Shown here piece by piece: positions 8,919-17,193 of a stretch of DNA of 64,000 nucleotides. The translations under genes and the position numbers were made by a program. Within the stretch, counting starts at the first letter, position 1; each line of letters starts with the position of its first letter. Source of the stretch: Thermoproteota archaeon (GTDB taxonomy: Archaea > Thermoproteota > Thermoprotei_A > Sulfolobales > Ignisphaeraceae); NCBI GenBank assembly GCA_030550585.1, contig JAUQPB010000002.1:268001-332000 (forward strand), read 5' to 3'. Under the pieces are notes generated by a model. The model was not told the DNA's origin. It saw only the letters and a list, made by a program, of their open reading frames with translations, and made no database searches.

Positions 8919-9519
8919 CCTTTTCCAGCCCTGCTTAAAAAGCTTTTTGACTCTAATCAGAAAGTCCATAGGTTCGTCAATGGTCTATGCCATGTGTGTT
9001 CTGGTGGAAAAGAGTTGACTTTATGTAGCTGTTTCGATGGTTGGATGAAAAGAATTGAATGTTTTTGTTCCGATGACTAAGAATAGACTGTAATACTAAG
9101 AGAGAGTTGATTGGCTGTTCATGGGTGTGGTGAAAGTGGTTTTGAATTTGCAGAGGTTTAATAGTGATGACCCTATTAAAAAGTGTGTTTTCTCGATTAC
9201 AATGGGGCTTGCATAGTATATGGAGATCTGCGACTATTCAAGTTAACTATTGTTTGATTGTATATTCAATATTTTTCAGCAGCTTCTGTGTTCTTTTATG
9301 TGTTAGAATTTTGTGGGTGTTCTCAATGGGTTTAATGTGCTCAGTTGGGTGTGTAGTCATCATCTTCAATTATTTATCAGATACTGGCGGTTTCATCAAC
9401 TTGTATTTTTGATGGTTGCAGTGAATTGGTTGTTTCACTATGCTTTTAAGTATTCTTTTTTGAGAAAAATAAATGGTTTGGTCTTCGGATCATCGTGAAT
9501 TAGAATTATTAATGTTGAG
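8919..9519. other. CRISPR leader-side gene-free stretch
   Basis: About 600 bp right of the array with no supported gene. Short plus-strand frames (9164-9412 and 9313-9498) exist, but the DNA is T-rich and they translate into featureless hydrophobic sequence, so I do not call them. The part next to the array is presumably leader sequence used in spacer acquisition; its length cannot be set without a second array for comparison. Confidence 0.4.
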
Positions 9520-9711
9520 CTAGTCATAGATTATTGCTTCTTTAAGGGTTGGTTCATGTGATAGTGGTGTTAGTATGGGGATTGGGCTACTTGGGGCATA
9601 TCTGTTACATTTATGTGGTTTGATCTCCCCGAAGATGTTGCATATGATGGTGTTGCCGCGGATTACGGCATGTTTACAAGAGGAGCATCTGAGACTCACG
9701 TTCTCAACCAA
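9520..9711 (-). CDS. Small zinc-ribbon-like protein
   Basis: A 63-residue protein of unknown function with a compact four-cysteine pattern, LRCSSCKHAVIRGNTIICN followed by HKCNRY: CX2C, then single cysteines 12 and 13 residues apart. It could be a small zinc- or cluster-binding module. The C-terminal half is proline-rich and lacks cysteines. The start is a TTG at 9711. A strong TATA element on the minus strand at 9733-9740 lies 25 nt before the TTG, exactly the spacing of a leaderless archaeal gene, which supports this being real despite its size. It is isolated between the CRISPR leader side and a divergent CBS-domain gene. Confidence 0.55.
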   Translation of the reverse strand: MVENVSLRCSSCKHAVIRGNTIICNIFGEIKPHKCNRYAPSSPIPILTPLSHEPTLKEAIIYD

Positions 9712-9732
9712 TTTATATCTAGGCTAATCTGA

Positions 9733-9740
9733 TTTATATA
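9733..9740 (-). promoter_or_regulatory. Candidate TATA box for the small zinc-ribbon gene
   Basis: The minus strand reads TTAAAAATATATAAATC with the TATATAAA core centred 25 nt before the TTG start at 9711, the expected distance from TATA centre to transcription start in archaea. Confidence 0.5.
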
Positions 9741-9909
9741 TTTTTAAGCTTGATGTTGTCTTGATTAAAACTTGTATAATATTTGCTTTCATTGTAGTAT
9801 AAACTAGTCTAACTAGGATGTGCATCGATGGTTAACGAATTAGCAGATTGTTGGCAGGTTGTGGTCTGGGAGACAAAGCTAAAATAGCTGTGGTGTGTAA
9901 TATAGTAGT

Positions 9910-11073
9910 GTGGTGGGAGTTTTGCCTATTGTACGTGAATTGTCGGTTGAGCCCCCAGTTATATTGAAACCGACTATGAGGATAGGTGAAGTACTGCCCA
10001 AGATGAAGGAGCATAGAATTGTTGTAGCTCCTGTTGTAAATGATGACAATGTGTTGATCGGTGTTTTGAGCTATAGGAACATTCTTATGAGGGGTGTTGG
10101 CAGGGATACCAAGGTTCAAACTGTTATGGAGCCTCCATACTCACTCAATGAAAATGTAGATTTTGACAGGGCTGTTATGGCTTTTGTCAATTGGAGGGCT
10201 AGGGAAATACCTGTGACAAATGCTAATGAGGTTGTGGTAGGGGTTGTCTCTAGGAACATTATATTGGATTATATGCTTAGAAATGGGCTGGTGCCTTCTG
10301 CAACAGTAGATTCTGCGATGAGCAAACCAGCTATAACAATTGAGGAGAGTGAGAGCATTGCTAGGGCAAGGTGGCTGATGCTGAAAAGCGGTATCTCAAG
10401 ACTTGTTGTAGTCGATAAGACTGGGAGAGTGGCAGGTGTGATAACATTAAGCGATATTGTTGAGAGGCTCTACACCATTAGGCTGAGTAAAAGAAAAGGT
10501 TATGAGTGGATACAGAGCGAGGAATCGTTTTTAGCAGCTCCAGTAGCAGACTATATGACTAGTCCCCCAATCACAATTCCATCGGGGTCCAGCCTAGTTA
10601 AAGCGATAAACATTCTATTGGAGAATAGGATATCCGGAGCCCCTGTGGTCACAGCTGATGACAAGCCGCTGGGGGTGTTCAGCGGACTGGATGCATTGAA
10701 GCTTTATTTAGACCAGCTAAAGATTTCCATGCCTATCGAGGCTAAGATATCCCAGGTTGTGAAAGAGGACTTTACAAGGCTTCAGATAGAGAAGCTTGTC
10801 AACAGCTACCTATCGAAGTTTTCGAGATATGTAAATGTGATAGACTTTAAACTAGCTGTGAAGGAAGAGACAAAGACCGATAAAGAAGGTAGAAGAAGAT
10901 ACAATGTTAGGGTAAGGGTTGTCACAGATTCTGGTGCACTAACATCACAGTCTGTATGCTGGGACCTGTCAACATGTGTGAGGGAGGCTCTCGAAATCAT
11001 TGAAAAGAGATTGAGAAAACAGGTTGAGAAAGCTGTTACTGCGAAGAGAAAGAAGAAGAGAGAGGGTGACTAG
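9910..11073 (+). CDS. Four-CBS-domain protein with HPF/RaiA-like C-terminal domain
   Basis: Four tandem CBS domains fill about residues 8-280; each has the pattern of a PxTI/PPxI start and a G-V-[LI]-[ST] strand (IGVLSYRNIL, VGVVSRNII, AGVITLSDIV, LGVFSGLDAL). CBS pairs bind adenine nucleotides and gate partner domains. The last ~110 residues (IEKLVNSYLSKFSRYVNVID, RRRYNVRVRVVTDSGAL, DLSTCVREALEIIEKRLRKQ, basic tail) resemble the beta-alpha-beta-beta-beta-alpha pattern and basic ending of ribosome hibernation (S30AE/HPF) domains; this is my pattern reading and needs a profile test. If right, the protein would tie adenylate status to ribosome inactivation. The GTG at 9910 is taken as start, without a clear Shine-Dalgarno motif. 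Its stop overlaps that of the convergent MscS-like gene by 4 bp. Confidence 0.75.
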   Translation: MVGVLPIVRELSVEPPVILKPTMRIGEVLPKMKEHRIVVAPVVNDDNVLIGVLSYRNILMRGVGRDTKVQTVMEPPYSLNENVDFDRAVMAFVNWRAREIPVTNANEVVVGVVSRNIILDYMLRNGLVPSATVDSAMSKPAITIEESESIARARWLMLKSGISRLVVVDKTGRVAGVITLSDIVERLYTIRLSKRKGYEWIQSEESFLAAPVADYMTSPPITIPSGSSLVKAINILLENRISGAPVVTADDKPLGVFSGLDALKLYLDQLKISMPIEAKISQVVKEDFTRLQIEKLVNSYLSKFSRYVNVIDFKLAVKEETKTDKEGRRRYNVRVRVVTDSGALTSQSVCWDLSTCVREALEIIEKRLRKQVEKAVTAKRKKKREGD

Positions 11074-11867
11074 AGAATTTCAACTCTAAACCGATTGGCA
11101 ATACTTTTTGAAAGAGCTTTATAGACATCGGATATACACGATGTTGCAACTCCAGGAGCTCGCAGACCAACCTCTACTAGGAATGATGCTTCCCCCTCTT
11201 TCACCTCCAGCAACCTAATATCGTTAATACTTGTCACAAACCTTGATTTCGATAGTATCTCCCTAATAGTGTTGATAATCCTGTCTATGTCTAACCCATG
11301 TCCATATACATACAATTTGAATTTCAGTATCTGAAGAGATTGTTTAACAATAACAGAGTTTAGAACTTGTCTATATGGTATAAAGACTATTCTATTATCT
11401 GAGGTGATTATCTCCATAAAGTTTCCCTCTAGCAAAACAACCTTACCTTCATATACACCATCATCTACGTTAACCTGGATGTATTCGCCATCTCTTAGAA
11501 GTCCAGATGACACAAGTATCAAATAGCTGAAGCTGTTCTCTATAAGTGGTCTCAGAGAGACTATCACAGCAATAATTATGATAACTACTATGGTAACTGA
11601 AAACCAGAGGGAGTATTGAACGAAGCTGGATATGGCTATCGGTATTGCAATTAAGGCAGATAGCACCAAAACTATGATTTTTATCAATTCCTCTACTCTT
11701 CTAGATATCACACCCTTTACTCTAAGCCCTCTAAGAACCCTTCCAACAACAATATATATGGCTATTACTATAGCAATGGCAACAACTATATACAGAATCA
11801 TGTATAGGAAGCTCAGCTCAATTGTTATAGGCCCTAAAGAAATGGTACTACTGCTAGCGTTGCCCAC
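11070..11867 (-). CDS. MscS-family mechanosensitive channel-like protein
   Basis: This 265-residue protein has an N-terminal membrane helix (FLYMILYIVVAIAIVIAIYI), two further hydrophobic segments (about residues 61-85 and 90-108) and then the MscS beta domain, recognisable by LLRDGEYIQV, YEGKVVLLEGNFMEIITSDN and VFIPYRQVLNSVIVKQ. It likely forms a stretch-gated channel releasing solutes under osmotic downshock. The GTG at 11867 has GGTGAG 8 nt upstream, located at the very end of trkA, and the intergenic gap is only 3 bp, so it is translationally coupled to trkA. With trkA and trkH nearby, this cluster may cover both K+ uptake and emergency release. Confidence 0.8.
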   Translation of the reverse strand: MGNASSSTISLGPITIELSFLYMILYIVVAIAIVIAIYIVVGRVLRGLRVKGVISRRVEELIKIIVLVLSALIAIPIAISSFVQYSLWFSVTIVVIIIIAVIVSLRPLIENSFSYLILVSSGLLRDGEYIQVNVDDGVYEGKVVLLEGNFMEIITSDNRIVFIPYRQVLNSVIVKQSLQILKFKLYVYGHGLDIDRIINTIREILSKSRFVTSINDIRLLEVKEGEASFLVEVGLRAPGVATSCISDVYKALSKSIANRFRVEIL

Positions 11868-11870
11868 TTG

Positions 11871-12512
11871 CTACTCACCAAAAAGCTTGCTGATCAAATG
11901 TTTTTCACCGAATATAGCAACTATATCGCCAGGCTCGATAGTGGTATCCTTCTCTAATGGTATTGGAGAGCCGCTTCTAATTATAGCAATGACTCTCATC
12001 CCCTCCTCCTCCAAGTCCTTAACAGTTCTTGAAACTATTCGCGAGGCGGGAGAAACAATATGGATCATAATGCTTCTATCGCCAACATCTACAAAGTATG
12101 TGTCAAAAATCTTAGTCAAGATATTGCTACTCAACTCTTTTGACTTCACTATAACCTCACTCACAATGCCATATGTCTTCAGGAACCTTCCAACAATATT
12201 GTTACCGACAACAGCTATGGCCTTAGGTATTTTCATTTCCTTTGCAAGCATAGAGACAAATATGTTGACCATATCATTATCATGAATAGCCACAACAACA
12301 TCTGCCTTGTCGAGCCCCACTTCTAGATAGAGTTTCTCATCAAATAGATCTCCTGTGAATACAGGTATGTCAAATTCTCTAGAAAGTATCTCAGCATCTC
12401 TTTGGCTATCTGTGAGTACAACAAAATCGCCTTTTTCATAGCCAAGTCCCCTCTTTATAGATGTGATGAGCTCTATAACCTCCTTTGAGCCTCCAACAAT
12501 GAAAATCTTCAT
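11871..12512 (-). CDS. trkA: TrkA-type potassium uptake regulatory subunit
   Basis: A 213-residue TrkA protein with an N-terminal RCK/Rossmann domain (MKIFIVGGSKEVIELITSI; acidic strand end VVLTDSQRDAEI; GDLFDEKLYLEVGLDKADVV) that binds NAD(H) or ATP/ADP, and a C-terminal TrkA_C domain (about residues 140-213, with LEKDTTIEPGDIVAIFGE). The usual GXGXXG loop reads GGSKEV, so the nucleotide loop is divergent. It would assemble as a ring under TrkH and gate it. The gene lies downstream of trkH on the same strand after a 225-bp gap containing TATA-like elements, so it may have its own promoter; it is coupled to the MscS-like gene. Confidence 0.88.
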   Translation of the reverse strand: MKIFIVGGSKEVIELITSIKRGLGYEKGDFVVLTDSQRDAEILSREFDIPVFTGDLFDEKLYLEVGLDKADVVVAIHDNDMVNIFVSMLAKEMKIPKAIAVVGNNIVGRFLKTYGIVSEVIVKSKELSSNILTKIFDTYFVDVGDRSIMIHIVSPASRIVSRTVKDLEEEGMRVIAIIRSGSPIPLEKDTTIEPGDIVAIFGEKHLISKLFGE

Positions 12513-12737
12513 ATCACTGTCATCTCAATAGATATTGATGTTTGCTTCAATAGTATCTGGAATTGGAAATTTATAACTTCTTTTTTAAGTCTTTATAGCT
12601 TTGAAACTGCTCAAAGAAATCTATCAAATACTGCTTTTCGTATAAAAGAGTTTGGATATTGCTTAGCAATAATGTGCAAAGCCAAATTCTTTGAGCTTGA
12701 ATGCCGAGGTCAATATTTTAGTATGCCTAGAGAGTTT

Positions 12738-14222
12738 TCACAGCAACGCTTTTCTTCTATAGTAATAACCTATCAGCAGGTAGAGGGGTAGGAACTCCAA
12801 CCTACCAAAATACATTGCTGTGACCAGAGTTACCTTTGACGCTATAGGCATTGTTGGTGTTGTTATTCCTACGGAGAGCCCTACACAGGAGAGTGCTGAG
12901 GTTACTTCGAACATGCTGTCTACAAAATCATAGCTTGTGATGTTGACTGTTACTAGGCTTAGGTATAGTGCTAGAGATAAGATGATTTGCATTAGCGCAT
13001 ATATGATTATGTATGTTATTGCTGAGGCTATTTCCTCATCGCCTAGCACCTCCTCTCCTAGCTTCTTAGTGATTCTAAAGCCTTTTGGCAAAACAGATCT
13101 CTCTATATCCCATAAAATACTTTTTAATGCTATTACAACCCTCTTTGTCTTTATCCCGCCAGCTGTTGAAAATGTTGCTCCGCCAATGGCCATAGAAATT
13201 ATTAGTATAATCTTGAACACTGTTGGGTATTGCTTTATATCCCCTATCTGAAAACCTGTTGTTGTGTAAGCCGATACCACATGGTATACTAGTGGAACGG
13301 TGAGGTTAGACACATTTAGTGAGGTTGACGTAAATAGCGTTGCCAGAACTAGTATAAGGAGTATTGCGAAAAAGCCTTTTGTCTCAGAGGATTTGGCAAA
13401 CGCTTTGAGATCCCCTGTGGATAGCTTGTATAGATCTCTAAAATTGAGAGCACCTATAATCATTATTATAGATGTTGTTATCAAGACTATAGAATTTCCT
13501 CTGAAGAACCAGTAGCCAATATTCTGATCTTTTGTTGACATACCACCTGTTGCTATAGCTGTCATTGAATGTGTTAACGCGTCTAGGAAACCCATACCAC
13601 TTGCTATAAGCAGTACAGCACCGAAAATAGTGTAGGCAGAGTACATCACAAAGAGATCTATCATAGACTTTCTAATTGTTGCAACCAGCTTAGCCCCTCT
13701 CTCAACAGGGTATATCCTGATTAGTGATGCGTGGAGAAACGGGAGTATGGTGCCCGCTACAACAACTGTTCCCAACTCTCCAAGCCACTGGGTCATAGCT
13801 CTCCACACAAGAACTACATAGGGTATGGACTCGAGGTTCTCAAATACTGTTAGTCCTGTTCCACTAAACCCGCTGATAGACTCGAAGAAGGCGTCTAGAG
13901 GGTTTATGCCTAGTGTGGTGATGTAGATTATCGATGTTGATATTGGTACTGTGATCCAGACAAGGGCAACGGAAATCATAGCATCTAATGGATTGTCTAT
14001 CAAATGCCTCTTCAATCCATATGCAAGAGAGCTCCAGAAAACAAGCAGGATTGTGCAGGCCTCTAAATATTTTATTGATACCCTATAGCCGTTGTAGTCT
14101 CCTGTGTACAGGTAGTATAGAAGAAATGAAATGCCGTTGATCGTAGCTATAACAGTTAGAGCCAGATTTATTTGGGAAATGGCAGAGGCTATGGCAAAAA
14201 ATCTCCTCGTTTTTGTCACCAA
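12738..14222 (-). CDS. trkH: TrkH-family potassium uptake protein
   Basis: This is the membrane subunit of a Trk/Ktr K+ transporter with the four M-P-M repeats expected of the family. The selectivity-filter loops can be picked out: SGFSGTGLTVFE, AIATGGMSTKDQ, SAYTTTGFQIGD and SALSCVGLSVGI, each supplying a filter glycine. About ten hydrophobic segments are visible in 494 residues, the usual length. The start is TTG (14222) or the adjacent GTG (14219); the gene is co-directional with thiolase and DUF35, only 18 bp downstream of the latter, so read-through is possible. Confidence 0.92.
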   Translation of the reverse strand: MVTKTRRFFAIASAISQINLALTVIATINGISFLLYYLYTGDYNGYRVSIKYLEACTILLVFWSSLAYGLKRHLIDNPLDAMISVALVWITVPISTSIIYITTLGINPLDAFFESISGFSGTGLTVFENLESIPYVVLVWRAMTQWLGELGTVVVAGTILPFLHASLIRIYPVERGAKLVATIRKSMIDLFVMYSAYTIFGAVLLIASGMGFLDALTHSMTAIATGGMSTKDQNIGYWFFRGNSIVLITTSIIMIIGALNFRDLYKLSTGDLKAFAKSSETKGFFAILLILVLATLFTSTSLNVSNLTVPLVYHVVSAYTTTGFQIGDIKQYPTVFKIILIISMAIGGATFSTAGGIKTKRVVIALKSILWDIERSVLPKGFRITKKLGEEVLGDEEIASAITYIIIYALMQIILSLALYLSLVTVNITSYDFVDSMFEVTSALSCVGLSVGITTPTMPIASKVTLVTAMYFGRLEFLPLYLLIGYYYRRKALL

Positions 14223-14240
14223 AAAACACTAGTTTTGTAG

Positions 14241-14642
14241 TTAAGATGTTGTGGGCGTGAATTTAATTCCGTATACTATCAATCCCTCGTCTGACTCTTC
14301 CCAAACTCTTCTCAAAGTTGCTTCAACAGGCATGCCTATGTATACCTCATCTGGCTTCACATCTGTTAGTGGTGCTAAAACCTTTACACCGTTTTCCAGC
14401 TCTATCAACGCTATTATGAGTGGTGCTAGATGTCTGTACCCCTCTGGAACTGTATACTCTATTGTATAGCTTATTATCTTCCCCCTCTTTGGCAGCTCAA
14501 CTTTTTCTACCTCGAGGGATCCGCAATATGGGCAGGCTGGCTTCGGTGGATAGAACACCCTACCACATCTTTTGCATTTAGAGCCCTCTAATCGGTATCT
14601 AGCCCCCCTTTCTCTCCAAACCCTCGCAGGAGACATCCTCAT
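14241..14642 (-). CDS. DUF35 OB-fold/zinc-ribbon acyl-CoA-associated protein
   Basis: The protein has an N-terminal zinc ribbon (KCKRCGRVFYPPKPACPYCG, two CX2C pairs) and a C-terminal OB-fold (GKIISYTIEYTVPEGY, PLIIALIELENGVKVLAPL). In archaea such DUF35 proteins bridge acetoacetyl-CoA thiolase and HMG-CoA synthase and channel acetoacetyl-CoA into the mevalonate pathway. A GAGGTGAG motif ends 4 nt before the ATG at 14642 and overlaps the upstream GTG (14651), so I prefer the ATG. It follows the thiolase gene directly. HMG-CoA synthase, the third partner, is not in the window. Confidence 0.9.
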   Translation of the reverse strand: MRMSPARVWRERGARYRLEGSKCKRCGRVFYPPKPACPYCGSLEVEKVELPKRGKIISYTIEYTVPEGYRHLAPLIIALIELENGVKVLAPLTDVKPDEVYIGMPVEATLRRVWEESDEGLIVYGIKFTPTTS

Positions 14643-14647
14643 GTAGC

Positions 14648-15799
14648 TCACCTCTTCAAAATAGTTACAGTTGTTAGTGTTGCAACACCCCCAGTATTCA
14701 TGGCAAGCCCATATTCAGCTTTGCCCACTTTAACACCTGGAAAATCTCCTCTAAGCTGCATAGCTATCTCAGCCACTTGGTAAACCCCCGTGGCACCAAC
14801 TGGGTGGCCCCTCGCTTTTAGCCCTCCACTCAAGTTGATAGAGGGTTTGTCTCCTGCCGCGAATCTACCATCTTTTATAAGCTTCCACGACTCTCCTAAC
14901 CCAGCAAAACCAAGTCCTTCAATCGATAGGAGAGCTGTTATTGTAAATGCATCGTGTATTTCTGCAACATCTATATCCCTTGGCCCAACGCCAGCCATTT
15001 TATATGCTTTTTCAGCTGCCATCCTAATGCTCATGGGATTGAGCAGATCCTCTCTAGATGCTAGGTCAAGGCCGTCGCTCCCCATACCAACACCAGCTAT
15101 TTGGATAGGGGTATCACTAATCTTTCTAGCAACATCCTCTGAGGCTAGCAAGATGGCGGCTGCGCCATCGCCTATGGGTGAAGAGTCCATCAATCTTATT
15201 GGATCTGCTATAACAGCCGATTTCAAGACATCCTCTATTGTGATTCTATTTCTCAGTTGTGCGTAGGGGTTTTGAGAGCCATATTCATGCATTCTAACAG
15301 GCCATATTGCAAGATCCTCTCTTTTCGCTTCGTATCTATGCATATAGAGCCTCATTACAAGAGCGTTGAGCGCCACAAAGCTTGCTCCATATATCGCCTC
15401 GTGCTCGAAATCAGCTGCCTGCGCCAATGCAGCTGTTGTTGTTGCTGTTGGGTAGTCAGACATCTTCTCAACTCCAACAACAAGCACCTGGTTGTAGAGC
15501 CCCGAGGCGACAAGGGCGTAGCCAGCTGCTATAGCATGCCCCCCGCTTCCACATGCAGCCTCTACTTTGAATCCCCCTCTGCCTCTGAGACCAACTGCAT
15601 CTGCAACCAATGCTGCTAAAGAGTCTTGCTGGAAAAGCGAGCTGCTCATCATATTGCCAACAACTATGGCCTCTGGAGAAAACAGTTTAACGTCGTTAAC
15701 AAGGTTTTTCACAGCCATGTGAACAAGCTCTTGGAATCCCTTGTCATAATGTCTATCAATCTTTGCCATGCCAACTCCTGCCACAAACACCTTTCTCAA
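14648..15799 (-). CDS. Thiolase (acetyl-CoA C-acetyltransferase type)
   Basis: This archaeal (SCP2-like) thiolase condenses two acetyl-CoA to acetoacetyl-CoA or degrades 3-ketoacyl-CoA. Catalytic features are visible: the nucleophilic cysteine in VEAACGSGGHAIAAG (about residue 85), the EIHDAFTITAL segment, and the C-terminal GGLKARGHPVGATGVYQ carrying the catalytic His. Length 383 is normal. The TTG at 15799 is the start; a TATA element (minus strand, near 15836-15845) lies about 40 nt upstream. Pairing with DUF35 suggests a role in mevalonate/isoprenoid lipid synthesis, but a fatty-acid or ketone role cannot be excluded. Confidence 0.92.
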   Translation of the reverse strand: MRKVFVAGVGMAKIDRHYDKGFQELVHMAVKNLVNDVKLFSPEAIVVGNMMSSSLFQQDSLAALVADAVGLRGRGGFKVEAACGSGGHAIAAGYALVASGLYNQVLVVGVEKMSDYPTATTTAALAQAADFEHEAIYGASFVALNALVMRLYMHRYEAKREDLAIWPVRMHEYGSQNPYAQLRNRITIEDVLKSAVIADPIRLMDSSPIGDGAAAILLASEDVARKISDTPIQIAGVGMGSDGLDLASREDLLNPMSIRMAAEKAYKMAGVGPRDIDVAEIHDAFTITALLSIEGLGFAGLGESWKLIKDGRFAAGDKPSINLSGGLKARGHPVGATGVYQVAEIAMQLRGDFPGVKVGKAEYGLAMNTGGVATLTTVTILKR

Positions 15800-15947
15800 A
15801 CTGCATCACATTGCAAATGTTTTTGTACAAGGGTTATATAAAGCATATTTTTCCGTAAAGCCAACCACATACTAGATGTCTTGAGTCATGCCCACTGAAC
15901 TGTGATGAGTATCGGGGTATAGGAAGAAAGTTGATGGTGGTGTCGCT

Positions 15948-17090
15948 ATGGAGTTTAGAGCGCATTATTGGAGTATGCTAAGACCAGATGCTGTGGAGGC
16001 TCTACATAACGAGGTGTTTAGAAAGGTTCTGAGCTGGTACTACTCAGTGCTGGTAGAGGACTATCCAGCTAAATTCCACATTGCAAAGGCCATTCCAATA
16101 CCAAGCGACATCAACATCAGCTCTTGTGACGAGGAATGCCTGTGGGCTGTCCACAGAGACCTTGAGAAGAGCTTCCTATCGCTGTGGAGAGAGGTTAGGA
16201 AAGAGGGCATAAAATTCAGAGAGTTTAAGAAGATGTATGGAGAAGCGCCTAGAAACTTCCTCGACCTGAAGATAGCCATAGCTAAGAGCATTCTGAAAAA
16301 CTGCAGGTTTTGTGAATGGAGATGTGGAGTCAATAGGTATACTGGAAATGGAGGGGCCTGTAGACTGGATTCGAAGACCTATGTACACAGCTGGTTTCTG
16401 CATATAGGCGAGGAAGCGCCTCTAGTGCCCAGCGGGACGATATTTTATGGGAGTTGCAATTTCAGATGTGTATATTGCCAAAACTGGGATATATCACAGG
16501 AAAACCCGTTTAGCGGGGTTGTTGTTGGGCCACGGCAGCTAGCATTAATGCAAAAAGAGCTTAGAGATAGTGGTGCTAGGAACATTAACCATGTTGGCGG
16601 CGAGCCAACACCCAATCTGTACACGATTTTGGAGAGTCTAAGGCATCTAGATGTAAATGTTGTGCAGTTGTGGAACAGCAATTTCTATATGAGTCTAGAG
16701 TCAATGGATCTGCTAAAACATGTGATTGACATATGGCTTCCAGACTTCAAATATGGTAACAACGACTGTGCCTTGAGGTTATCAAAAATCCCTAGATATG
16801 TTGATGTTGTTGGCAGAAACCATAAGATTGCAATTGAATGGGGAGATATGATAATAAGGCATCTGGTTCTGCCAAACCACATAGAGTGCTGCTCGAAGAG
16901 AGTATTGAAGTGGATTGCAGACAATCTGCCGCTGGATAGAGTGTTGGTGAATATAATGGATCAGTATAGGCCAGAGTACAAAGCGTTTGAATACAAAGAC
17001 ATTTCGAGAAGACCATCAGCAAAGGAGTTGGAGGAGGTCTTCGACTATGCAGATAAGCTAGGGATTCTCTGGAGAGATATATCGAGATAG
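15948..17090 (+). CDS. Radical SAM protein, PflX-like (pyruvate formate-lyase activase-related)
   Basis: A 380-residue radical SAM protein. The cluster motif is SCNFRCVYCQNWDISQ (CX3CX2C, about residues 169-176). An N-terminal ~150-residue extension carries extra cysteines (CRFCEWRCGV, GNGGAC) that may bind a second metal site. Conserved downstream elements include NHVGGEPTPNLYTILESL, LWNSNFYMS and DIWLPDFKYGNN, typical of the COG1313/PflX group, whose substrates are mostly unknown. The start at 15948 is preceded by GGTGGTG. It diverges from the thiolase gene and precedes the AEP primase-like gene by about 100 bp. Confidence 0.85.
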   Translation: MEFRAHYWSMLRPDAVEALHNEVFRKVLSWYYSVLVEDYPAKFHIAKAIPIPSDINISSCDEECLWAVHRDLEKSFLSLWREVRKEGIKFREFKKMYGEAPRNFLDLKIAIAKSILKNCRFCEWRCGVNRYTGNGGACRLDSKTYVHSWFLHIGEEAPLVPSGTIFYGSCNFRCVYCQNWDISQENPFSGVVVGPRQLALMQKELRDSGARNINHVGGEPTPNLYTILESLRHLDVNVVQLWNSNFYMSLESMDLLKHVIDIWLPDFKYGNNDCALRLSKIPRYVDVVGRNHKIAIEWGDMIIRHLVLPNHIECCSKRVLKWIADNLPLDRVLVNIMDQYRPEYKAFEYKDISRRPSAKELEEVFDYADKLGILWRDISR

Positions 17091-17193
17091 AAAAGGCCAA
17101 GTTGAGAAGAAGTCATCAAAACGGCAAACAATTTGTGCCCCTGCTTAAAACACTGTTTTAGAAGATACTGTGTAGTAGCTGAGGATTCTGACC

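Noticed and set aside
9164-9498. Two overlapping plus-strand hydrophobic ORFs of 82 and 61 codons
   Set aside because: T-rich DNA gives hydrophobic frames by chance; two different frames are open over the same bases and neither has a convincing family pattern.
12513-12737. Possible ncRNA or small gene between trkH and trkA
   Set aside because: Only TATA-like AT-rich strings are visible; no ORF with a ribosome site and no stable fold.
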